Of a stretch of DNA of 64,000 nucleotides, positions 50,701 through 58,265 are shown one piece after another. The notes below the pieces were generated by a model. The model did no database searches and had not been told where the DNA came from. It saw only the letters and a list, made by a program, of their open reading frames with translations. This stretch comes from Halorubrum lipolyticum DSM 21995 (GTDB taxonomy: Archaea > Halobacteriota > Halobacteria > Halobacteriales > Haloferacaceae). Position numbers and translations under genes: made by a program. Each line of letters starts with the position of its first letter. Position 1 is the stretch's first letter. The stretch lies in NCBI RefSeq assembly GCF_000337375.1, contig NZ_AOJG01000012.1, positions 114,867 through 178,866 of the forward strand, written 5' to 3'.

Positions 50701-51696
50701 ATGGCCTCTTCACACACCGGCACCGGCGCGAGCGGCTTGGCGCGGCTCCGAGCAGCGGTCCCGTTCTCCAACCGCGACTGGGGGCTCCTTCTCGTCATCC
50801 CCGGAGTCATCCTCTTTTCGAGCTTCATGCTGTATCCGATCGTCTACCTGTTTTATATCTCGCTGACGGACGCGACGTTCGCCGGGTCGGTGATCGGCGG
50901 CGGCGCCGATCTGATCGGCCTGGACAACTACGTCCAGCTGTTGAGCGACTCGCAGTTCTGGACATCGATGACGACGACGTGGCTGTTCGTCGCCGTCTCG
51001 CTCGTGATCAAGGTGTTTCTGGCCGTCGGCATCGCGCTCCTCTTGAATCACGCGCGCGTCTTCGGGAAACGCTACATGCGCGCGGCGGTGATCGTCCCGC
51101 TGGGGTTCCCCGGCATCTTCACGATCACCGTCTGGCGCGGGATGTTCAGCGACGCCCGGTTCGGCGTGTTCAACACGATCCTCGGTCGGTACAACGGGGT
51201 CATGTCGTCGCTGTCGGCGCCCGAAATCCTGCTGTTCGACGTTCCGATCGGCTTCCTCAGCGGGCGCTGGGAGGCGTTCTTCGCGTACGTCACCACGGAG
51301 GTGTGGCTGGCGTATCCCTTCATGGTGATCATCATCGTGAGCGCGCTGCAGGACGTGCCGCGCGAGCTTCACGAGGCCGCGATGGTCGACGGCGCCGGCT
51401 TCCTCGAGCGGTTCCGCACCGTGACGCTCCCCGCGATCAGGCGCCCGGTGCTGTTCGCGTCGATCCTCACCGGCGCGACGGCGTTCCAGCAGTTCCTGAT
51501 CCCGTGGGTGTTCAATCAAGGCGGGCCGGCGCGACAGAACGAGCTGATCATCGTGTACGGCTACCGCGAGGCGATCAGCTTCAACGAGTTCGGCCTCTCG
51601 GCGGCGATCCTGATCGTCGCGATCGCCGTTATCGGCCTGTTCATGTACGCCGCCGTGCGCTACGGCGGCCTCGCAGAGGGGGTGGGTGACGAATGA
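50701..51696 (+). CDS. Sugar ABC transporter permease (MalF type)
   Basis: A 331-residue membrane subunit. The coupling motif is PRELHEAAMVDGAGFLERFR with the EAA-type loop that contacts the ATPase. Six to seven hydrophobic segments are visible. The ATG is 21 bases after the binding-protein stop and the gene overlaps the next permease gene by 4 bases, so translation is coupled. Confidence 0.92.
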   Translation: MASSHTGTGASGLARLRAAVPFSNRDWGLLLVIPGVILFSSFMLYPIVYLFYISLTDATFAGSVIGGGADLIGLDNYVQLLSDSQFWTSMTTTWLFVAVSLVIKVFLAVGIALLLNHARVFGKRYMRAAVIVPLGFPGIFTITVWRGMFSDARFGVFNTILGRYNGVMSSLSAPEILLFDVPIGFLSGRWEAFFAYVTTEVWLAYPFMVIIIVSALQDVPRELHEAAMVDGAGFLERFRTVTLPAIRRPVLFASILTGATAFQQFLIPWVFNQGGPARQNELIIVYGYREAISFNEFGLSAAILIVAIAVIGLFMYAAVRYGGLAEGVGDE

Positions 51697-52754
51697 GCGC
51701 CCTGCAGTCCGCGCTGGCGCTTATCAGCGCGAAGCTGATCGCGTTCGTGACCGCGCCGAAGCGGTTCGTCGTGTCGCTCCGGCGGACGGTGTACGACCTC
51801 CGTACCGGGAGACGGACGCCGTGGGACGTCTCGAAGAGCGTGTTGATGACCCTGTTCGGGCTCGCGATGGTGTTGCTGCTGTTGTTCCCGCTGTTCTGGA
51901 TCTTCACGGCGTCGCTCGCCGAGGGGACCCGGCTGTTCAACACGAGCGGGATCTTCCCGGACCCGTCGACGTACAACCTCGGCGCGTATCGCTGGGTCGT
52001 CTTCGAGTCCGACTTCTTCTTCGTCGACGGCGACTGGGGGTACCCCCAGCTCGTCCTCGGCGGAGGGAGCGGGCTGGTCAGCTTCCGGTGGGTCGGAACG
52101 GAGACCGGCCCCGGAGCGCTGTTCAACAGCCTCTACCTGGTGAGCGTGACGATCGTGGCCGGCTTCGCGATGATCGTCCCGGCCGCGTACGCGTTCTCGC
52201 GCCGGAGCTTCGTCGGTCGCAAGCGGATCCTCTACGGCTACGTGCTGTTCACGCAGATCGGCGCCGGGCTGTCGATCGCGACGCTCGTCGCCCTCTACTC
52301 GCTGTTCAGCTCGTACGGACTCACGAACAACCTGTTCATCCTCGGGCTGTTCTACGCCGCGGGGGCGATCCCGTTCAACACGTGGCTGCTGAAGACGTAC
52401 ATGGACAACATCCCGATCTCCTACGAGGAGGCGGCGATGGTCGACGGCGCGAGCTTCCTGGACACGATCCGAGAGATCATCATCCCGCTCACGAAGCCGG
52501 GACTCGCCGTCGTCCTCATCTTCGTCTGGCTCGCCGGGTGGAACGAGTTCATCATCGCGCAGACGCTGCTCTCACCGGAGAACTACCCGCTCTCGGTGGA
52601 GCTGTACAACCTCGCGACCGAGGGGCGGTTCTCCACGCCGTGGACGCGGTTCGCGGCGTTCGCGAACCTGTTCGCGCTCCCCGTCGCGATCGTCTACTTC
52701 GCGGCCCAGCGCTCCGTCGAGGACGGGCTGTCGTTCGGCGGGATGGAGGGATAA
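51693..52754 (+). CDS. Sugar ABC transporter permease (MalG type)
   Basis: A 353-residue membrane subunit. An N-terminal hydrophilic stretch of about 45 residues precedes the first helix (VLMTLFGLAMVLLLLFPLFW). The coupling loop is PISYEEAAMVDGASFLDTIR, matching the EAA motif, and the PLTKPGLAVV segment is in place. It ends the importer operon; 704 bases to mutL hold the dispersed element described next. Confidence 0.92.
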   Translation: MSALQSALALISAKLIAFVTAPKRFVVSLRRTVYDLRTGRRTPWDVSKSVLMTLFGLAMVLLLLFPLFWIFTASLAEGTRLFNTSGIFPDPSTYNLGAYRWVVFESDFFFVDGDWGYPQLVLGGGSGLVSFRWVGTETGPGALFNSLYLVSVTIVAGFAMIVPAAYAFSRRSFVGRKRILYGYVLFTQIGAGLSIATLVALYSLFSSYGLTNNLFILGLFYAAGAIPFNTWLLKTYMDNIPISYEEAAMVDGASFLDTIREIIIPLTKPGLAVVLIFVWLAGWNEFIIAQTLLSPENYPLSVELYNLATEGRFSTPWTRFAAFANLFALPVAIVYFAAQRSVEDGLSFGGMEG

Positions 52755-52854
52755 GCGGGACGGTCCGGTTTCCCTTCGTTCTGCGTTCTCTCATTCTTGG
52801 GTGTATTTATACGCGATCGATGACTCGACGACGAACCGCTTCGAAGCGACGGTC

Positions 52855-53372
52855 GTTCGTTTATAAATGGGTTGCTACCGGATCGACGGTGAACACCGCC
52901 ACGCCCCAGCCGCGACGGCTCGCGCGCCTTGCTGTCGTTCGAGACGCCTTCGGCGTCTCGTGATGTTGCCAGACTCCTCTGGAGTCTGGCCGCTAGCCGG
53001 AAGTCTCTGACTTCCGGCGATGTCGTCAGAACGCAGAGCGTTCTGACTGCTAGCCGGAAATCTCCGATTTCCGGCGATGACGAGAGAGCGAAGCTCTCTC
53101 TCGAACCACGCCCCTCGCTCGCTGCGGTGCTTGCGTCGCCGAGCGTCGCCCTCGCGGCAGCGAGGCGCTTCGCGCCTCTGGCAGCCGGCGGCGTTGCCGC
53201 CGGCGACTGCCCCTTTGAGTCCCGCCCACCTGCAACCGCACCGCAGCCTCACACCTCCCCAGCCTCGTCGGTCGTCCTCCGCGTTGCTCCGGACGACCGA
53301 CTCCCTCGCGCGTACGGCTCGCGGCCTGTCGGCCGCTCACCGGCGCGCGCCACCGCAGTTCGACTTATAAAT
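52855..53372 (-). repeat. Structured dispersed element, long copy D with an eight-hairpin array
   Basis: Occupies most of the 704-base gap between the MalG gene and mutL; read on the minus strand. Order: CTTATAAGTCG (53364-53372), TGCGGTGGCGCGCGCC, hairpin GCGGCC-GACA-GGCCGC (53321-53336), 11-base-pair stem GTCGGTCGTCC/GGACGACCGAC (53267-53277, 53291-53301) with a 13-base loop, GAGGCTGGGGAGG block, GGCGGGACTCAAAGGGGC box, then eight perfect hairpins between 52941 and 53204, then GGCTGGGGCGTGG, TGTTCACCG, TCGATCCG and CATTTATAAACG. The hairpins have 7-10 base-pair stems and 3-base loops, joined by short linkers. A low-complexity frame (Arg/Ser-rich) runs through it; I do not call it a gene. 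52755-52854 has T-rich patches that may terminate the sugar operon; 53373-53458 shows nothing clear. Confidence 0.85.
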
Positions 53373-53458
53373 GACGACGCTCCCGACACACCGTCCGTCT
53401 CGCGTCGCCGTCGGCGACAACGGCTTCAAGTGCGCGCTCGTCCGACCGGTGAGTAGCA

Positions 53459-55717
53459 ATGGAGCCGCCGAACATCGAGCGGTTGGACGAGCGGACCGTC
53501 CAGCGCATCGCGGCCGGCGAGGTCGTCGAGCGCCCGGCGAGCGTCGTCAAGGAGCTGATCGAGAACAGCCTCGACGCGGGCGCGACGCGCGTGGCCGTGT
53601 CGGTCGAGGCCGGCGGCACCGAGGGGATCCGCGTCCGCGACGACGGCGTCGGCATCCCGGCCGACCAGTTGGAGGCGGCCGTCGCGGAACACGCCACGTC
53701 CAAGATCGGCGACATCGAGGACCTCGACCGCGGCGTCGGCACTCTCGGCTTCCGCGGCGAGGCGCTGTACACCGTCGGCGCGGTCTCGCGACTCACCGTC
53801 CGGTCGCGCCCGCCCGGCGCCGACGCGGGCGCGGAGATCGCCGTCGAGGGCGGCACGGTCGGGGAGGTGCGCCCCGCCGGCTGCCCCGAGGGGACGACCG
53901 TGGAGGTCGACGACCTCTTTTATAATACGCCCGCCCGCAAGAAGTTCCTCAAGCGGACCGCGACCGAGTTCGACCGCGTCAACGCGGTCGTCACCGGCTA
54001 CGCGCTCGCGAACCCCGGCGTCGCCGTCTCGCTGGAACACGACGGCCGGGAGACGTTCGCGACCGAGGGGAACGGGGACCTCCGGTCGGCCGTGCTCGCC
54101 GTCTACGGCCGCGAGGTCGCGGAGGCGATGGTGGACGTGGCGTGGGCGCCGGGAGGTTCGGAAACCGATCCCCCCGTTCGCGGCGTCACCGGCCTCGTCT
54201 CGCACCCGGAGACGACCCGGTCGACCCGCGAGTACCTCGCGACCTACGTCAACGGTCGGTACGTCACCGCGAGCGCCCTGCGCGAGGCCGTCCTCGACGC
54301 GTACGGCGGCCAGCTCGCGCCCGATCGGTACCCCTTCGCGGTGCTCTTCGTCGAGGTCCCGCCCGGCGACGTGGACGTGAACGTCCACCCGCGCAAGCTG
54401 GAGGTCCGGTTCGACGAGGAGCCGGCGGTGCGCGAGGCCGTCGAAGACGCCGTGGAGGAGGCCCTCCTGGACCACGGGCTGATCCGCTCGACGGCCCCCA
54501 GGGGTCAGTCGGCCCCGGACGAGGCGACGGTCGCTCCCGAGAGCTCCGAGACCGAGGCCGTCGGCGGCGCCGGGACCGACCACGAGCGCGCCGCGCTCGG
54601 CGGTCGGAGGGGGGAGGATCGAGACGGCGACGACCCGGACGACAGCGACGACCCGGACGACAGCGGCGACCCGGACGACAGCGGCGATTCAGACGACAGC
54701 GGCGATCCGACTGCCGGGTCCGTGACCAGCGCGTCCGAACTAGACCCCACGGACGAGGAGGCGTGGGCGGTGGGCGACGTTGGGTCGGACACCGCCGATT
54801 CCGCCCGTTCCGCCGGCTCCGCGTCCGACCGCCCCTCGCCGCGGAGCTGGCAGTCGGACCCGGACGAGGCCGGGAACGGGGCGGAGGACGACGACGCCGG
54901 TGCGGTCGCCGGTACCGAGGCCGAGACCGAGACCGCCCCCGGAGAGGCGGGGGGAATCGACCGGTTCGACGGCCCGGGAGGCGACGACGCCGATTCCGGT
55001 GCGGCCGACTCCGCGTCGGCTGCCGCCACCGACTCGCGCTCGACCGCGACCGCCCAGCGGACCCTCGACGGCGAGTCGACGAGCGCCGAACGCACGTACG
55101 ACTCGCTCCCGCCGCTGCGGGTGCTCGGACAGCTCCACGAGACGTACGTCGTCGCCGAGGCGCCCGACGGGCTCGTGTTGATCGACCAGCACGCCGCCGA
55201 CGAGCGCGTGAACTACGAGCGTCTGCAGGCCGCCTTCGCCGACGGCGCCGACGCGCAGGCGCTCGCCGAGCCCGTCCGGATCGAGCTCACCGCGCGGGAG
55301 GCGGCGCTGTTCGAGGAGTTCGTCGACGACCTCGCCGGGATCGGGTTCCGCGCCGAGCGCGCGGGCGAGCGCGAGGCGGTCGTCCGCTCGGTCCCCGCCG
55401 TCTTCGACGCCGCGCTCGATCCGGGGCTCGTCCGGGACGTGCTCTCCGCGCTCGTCGACGACGCGGCCGCGGGCGACGAGCCGGTGACGGACGTGGTCGA
55501 CGAGCTGCTCGCGGACCTCGCGTGTTACCCCTCCGTGACCGGGAACACCTCGCTGACGGAGGGGTCGGTCGTCGACCTGCTCGACCGGCTCGACGCCTGC
55601 GAGAACCCGTACGCCTGCCCGCACGGGCGCCCGGTCGTGATCCGGCTCGACCGCGACGAGATCGGGTCGCGGTTCGAGCGCGACTACCCCGGTCACGCCG
55701 GGCGACGCGCAGAGTGA
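53459..55717 (+). CDS. mutL: DNA mismatch repair protein MutL
   Basis: A 752-residue mismatch-repair ATPase/endonuclease. The N-terminal GHKL ATPase motifs are ENSLDAGATRV, RDDGVGIP and TLGFRGEAL. A disordered Asp/Ser-rich linker spans about residues 340-545 and contains an 18-base DNA repeat array. The C-terminal dimerisation/endonuclease domain has DQHAADERVNYE, which fits the DQHAxxExxxxE nuclease motif, plus CPHGRP and ACYPSV. So it is of the nicking type found where MutH is absent. No mutS gene lies nearby. A TATA-like sequence is not obvious upstream. Confidence 0.95.
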   Translation: MEPPNIERLDERTVQRIAAGEVVERPASVVKELIENSLDAGATRVAVSVEAGGTEGIRVRDDGVGIPADQLEAAVAEHATSKIGDIEDLDRGVGTLGFRGEALYTVGAVSRLTVRSRPPGADAGAEIAVEGGTVGEVRPAGCPEGTTVEVDDLFYNTPARKKFLKRTATEFDRVNAVVTGYALANPGVAVSLEHDGRETFATEGNGDLRSAVLAVYGREVAEAMVDVAWAPGGSETDPPVRGVTGLVSHPETTRSTREYLATYVNGRYVTASALREAVLDAYGGQLAPDRYPFAVLFVEVPPGDVDVNVHPRKLEVRFDEEPAVREAVEDAVEEALLDHGLIRSTAPRGQSAPDEATVAPESSETEAVGGAGTDHERAALGGRRGEDRDGDDPDDSDDPDDSGDPDDSGDSDDSGDPTAGSVTSASELDPTDEEAWAVGDVGSDTADSARSAGSASDRPSPRSWQSDPDEAGNGAEDDDAGAVAGTEAETETAPGEAGGIDRFDGPGGDDADSGAADSASAAATDSRSTATAQRTLDGESTSAERTYDSLPPLRVLGQLHETYVVAEAPDGLVLIDQHAADERVNYERLQAAFADGADAQALAEPVRIELTAREAALFEEFVDDLAGIGFRAERAGEREAVVRSVPAVFDAALDPGLVRDVLSALVDDAAAGDEPVTDVVDELLADLACYPSVTGNTSLTEGSVVDLLDRLDACENPYACPHGRPVVIRLDRDEIGSRFERDYPGHAGRRAE
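54632..54709. repeat. 18-base tandem repeats in the mutL linker
   Basis: At least four units of 18 bases, GACCCGGACGACAGCGGC being the consensus, encode repeats of DPDDSG in the acidic linker of MutL. Small base changes separate the units. Length variation here would change only the linker. Confidence 0.8.
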
Positions 55718-55791
55718 GCCGGCGGGGGAATCTCCCCGCCCCGCCGACCGCAGAGAGGTACGCTTTAGGTGGGCGCCGTGGACCCACGGGT

Positions 55792-56952
55792 ATGGAACGC
55801 GTAGCGATCATCGGCGCGTCGATGACCCGGTTCGGGCAACGCGACGCGTGGGTGCGCGAACTGTTGGCGGAGGCGGGCGCGGCCGCGCTCGACGACGCCG
55901 GGATCGACGGCGACGACCTCGATCACCTGTACGTCTCGAACATGGCCAGCGGCGAGTTCGAGGGCCAGACGGGGGTCCCGAACGCGCTCGCCCACGATCT
56001 CGCGGCACAGCCCGCCTACACCGCTCGGATCGACCAGACGTCCTCCTCGGGCGGCGCGGGCGTGTACGCCGCGTGGCAGTCGGTCGCCTCGGGCGCAAGC
56101 GACCTCACAATGTTAGTCGGCGGCGAGAAGATGACCCACCGGACGACCGCTGAGGCGACCGACGTGATCGCGTCGCTCACCCATCCGGTCGAGTACAAAC
56201 AGGGCGTCACGCTCCCCTCCTTCGCGGGGCTCACGGCGCGGCTCTACCTCGACACGTACGACGCCCCCCGCGAGAGCCTCGGGAAGGTCGCGGTGAAGAA
56301 CCACAGGAACGGCGTGGACAACCCCCACGCCCAGTTCCGGAAGGAGGTCGACCTCGACACGGTGCTCGACTCGCCGATCGTCGCCGACCCGCTGCGGCTG
56401 TACGACTTCTGTCCGATCACGGACGGCTCCGCCGCGCTCGTGTTCTGTCCCGAGTCGGTCGCCGAGGAGTACGTCCCCGAGGACGAGTACGCGGTCATTT
56501 CGGGGATCGGCGGCGCGACCGACACCCACGTCGTCCACGAGCGCGCGGACCCGACGACGATGGGCGGCGTCGTCGACTCCTCCGATATCGCCTACGAGAT
56601 GGCCGGGATCTCGCCGGACGACGTCGACGTGGCGGAGCTCCACGACATGTTCACCATCCTCGAGTTCCTGCAGAGCGAGGACCTCGGCTTCTTCGAGAAG
56701 GGCGAGGGGTGGAAGGCGGTCGAGGAGGGCGTCACCGACCGCGACGGGGAGCTCCCGATCAACACCTCCGGCGGACTCAAGTCGAAGGGACACCCCCTCG
56801 GCGCGAGCGGCGTCGCACAGGTGTACGAGATAGTCCAGCAGGTCACCGGGAACGCCGGCCCGCGGCAGGTCGAGGCCGACACGGGCCTCGCCTGCAACGT
56901 CGGCGGGTTCGGGAACTGCGTGACCACCGCGATTCTGGAGGGAAGCCAATGA
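55792..56952 (+). CDS. Thiolase-fold protein lacking the nucleophilic cysteine
   Basis: A 386-residue SCP2-type thiolase-family protein. The nucleophile position normally reads ACASG or similar; here it is TSSSG at 83-87, so Cys is replaced by Ser84. The family's other active-site pieces remain: HDMF in AELHDMFTILEF, GHP in GGLKSKGHPLGASG, and the closing CNVGGFGNC. It overlaps the DUF35 gene by 4 bases. In bacterial steroid degradation the Ltp2-ChsH2 pair is a thiolase-fold/DUF35 retro-aldolase that also lacks the cysteine, so an aldolase or a non-Claisen role is a reasonable inference. The start is set by ACGCTTTAGG about 27 bases upstream; a longer frame would run through the mutL end. Confidence 0.88.
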   Translation: MERVAIIGASMTRFGQRDAWVRELLAEAGAAALDDAGIDGDDLDHLYVSNMASGEFEGQTGVPNALAHDLAAQPAYTARIDQTSSSGGAGVYAAWQSVASGASDLTMLVGGEKMTHRTTAEATDVIASLTHPVEYKQGVTLPSFAGLTARLYLDTYDAPRESLGKVAVKNHRNGVDNPHAQFRKEVDLDTVLDSPIVADPLRLYDFCPITDGSAALVFCPESVAEEYVPEDEYAVISGIGGATDTHVVHERADPTTMGGVVDSSDIAYEMAGISPDDVDVAELHDMFTILEFLQSEDLGFFEKGEGWKAVEEGVTDRDGELPINTSGGLKSKGHPLGASGVAQVYEIVQQVTGNAGPRQVEADTGLACNVGGFGNCVTTAILEGSQ

Positions 56953-57404
56953 GCGACGACGACGCGGACGACGCGAGCGGAACCGACGACGCGACCGCCG
57001 AACCGGCCTTCGAGGCCGCCGAGTACGTGGACGGGACGATCACCTACCCGCCCCACACCGTGAGTCCCAACGGCGCCGAGCGCGTCGGGACGGTCGACCT
57101 CCGGGCGTACGAGGGCCGGGTCCTCACGTGGACGACCTCGACGGCGACGCCGCCGGGCGTCCGCGAGCCCAACACCCTCGCCATCGTCGAGTTCGACATG
57201 GGCGACGACTACGACGGCCCGGCGGTCCGCGCGCTCGGACAGATCGCCGAGCGCGAGGACGGAGGTGGGGAGGCGTTCGACGTGGACATCGGCGACCGCG
57301 TCGAGCCCGTCTACGCCGACGAACTCCGCGAGCCGGGCGCCGGGATCCGCGAGCCCGAGAGCCAGGACTGGGACGGCTTCCGGTTCCGGCCGGTCGAGGA
57401 GTAG
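56949..57404 (+). CDS. DUF35-type OB-fold protein paired with the thiolase-fold protein
   Basis: A 151-residue protein. After an acidic disordered N-terminus of about 25 residues it shows a DUF35-like OB fold: RVGTVDLRAYEGRVLTWTTS, then PNTLAIVEFDMGDDYDGPAVRA and the conserved GDRVEPVYADELR. The zinc-ribbon cysteines found in some DUF35 proteins are absent here. DUF35 partners channel or bind acyl-CoA for thiolase-fold enzymes; the 4-base overlap with the thiolase gene makes a complex likely. It is followed by T-tracts. Confidence 0.85.
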   Translation: MSDDDADDASGTDDATAEPAFEAAEYVDGTITYPPHTVSPNGAERVGTVDLRAYEGRVLTWTTSTATPPGVREPNTLAIVEFDMGDDYDGPAVRALGQIAEREDGGGEAFDVDIGDRVEPVYADELREPGAGIREPESQDWDGFRFRPVEE

Positions 57405-57412
57405 CCGCGCTC

Positions 57413-57429
57413 GTTTTTCGCGTTTTTTT
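57413..57429 (+). terminator. Double T-tract terminator after the thiolase-DUF35 operon
   Basis: GTTTTTCGCG followed by TTTTTTT, two runs of five and seven T residues starting 9 bases after the DUF35 stop codon, in an otherwise GC-rich region and just before the convergent phosphoesterase gene ends. A clear archaeal T-tract termination signal for the plus strand. Confidence 0.7.
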
Positions 57430-57431
57430 GC

Positions 57432-58265
57432 TCACACCCGCCGGTAGTCGCCGAGCCGCGTCCCGTCGAGTAGGTAGGCGTCGGCGGCCGGCAGCGCGTC
57501 CGGGAGGAACGGCGCGAGGAACGACTGGCCGTCGACGTTGACCCACGTCCCGCCGGAGCGCTCGTTGAACGCGGGGAAGACGACGAGTTCGGGCGGGTCT
57601 CCGGATGGTTCCGCCTCCGGATCCCCCTCCTCGACGAACGCGCTCGGATCGAGTCGACCGCGGAGCCACGCGCGCTCGACGCGCGAGCCGCCGACCGCGT
57701 CCTCCAGCCGCACTTGGGGGTGCTCGTGGCCCATACACACCACGTCGGCGTCGAGCAGGTCCGGGATCGGCCACGTGTGGCCGTGGCAGACGCCGACGCC
57801 AGCGCCGGCGGTCACACCGCCGCTACCGACACCGCCGCTACCGACGCCGCTACCGCCACCGATCACGCCGCCTCCGGCCCCGATCACGTCGAGGTCGTCG
57901 GCGAACGCCTCGGCGACGCCCGCGTCGTGGTTCCCCTCGACGAGCGTCATCGGGACGCGGTCCGTGACCGCTCGGATCAGCTCGACGAGCTCCTCGCGCT
58001 CGTCGCCGTCGGGCGCCCCGATCCGGTGGGCGAGGTCGCCGAGGACCACGAGTCGGTCGGCCTCGGTCTCGGTGATGAGGCCGCAGAGCCGCTCGCGGCG
58101 CTCGTCGGCCCGAGAGTCAAGTTCGACGCCGCGCTCGTAGCGGAGTCCGACCTCGATGCCGGCGTGCACGTCGGCGACCAGCAGCGCGCGCTCGCTCCCG
58201 AGGTCGGCCACGGCCGCCGGCTCGTCGACGATCGGCTCGACGGCGGGCGAGGCGCCCGGCGCCAT
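57432..58265 (-). CDS. rpe: RPA-associated calcineurin-like phosphoesterase
   Basis: A 277-residue metallophosphoesterase. The metal-binding motifs are DVHAG (DxH), GDLAHR (GDxxD/H), GNHD, and the later GHTW and GHEHPQV histidines. A Gly-rich insertion (repeats of GGVGSG) lies near residue 135. It is the third gene of the rpa-rpap-rpe operon, as in the archaeal RPA operon described in Haloferax volcanii, overlapping the rpap gene by one base. Likely acts on nucleic acid or nucleotide substrates in replication/repair, but its substrate is unproved. I start at 58265; a frame to 58304 would run into rpap. Confidence 0.9.
   Translation of the reverse strand: MAPGASPAVEPIVDEPAAVADLGSERALLVADVHAGIEVGLRYERGVELDSRADERRERLCGLITETEADRLVVLGDLAHRIGAPDGDEREELVELIRAVTDRVPMTLVEGNHDAGVAEAFADDLDVIGAGGGVIGGGSGVGSGGVGSGGVTAGAGVGVCHGHTWPIPDLLDADVVCMGHEHPQVRLEDAVGGSRVERAWLRGRLDPSAFVEEGDPEAEPSGDPPELVVFPAFNERSGGTWVNVDGQSFLAPFLPDALPAADAYLLDGTRLGDYRRV

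Noticed and set aside
52941..53204. Hairpin array considered as a CRISPR array or integron-like array
   Set aside because: The stems differ in sequence and are not repeats of one unit, spacers are only a few bases, and no cas or integrase genes are present.
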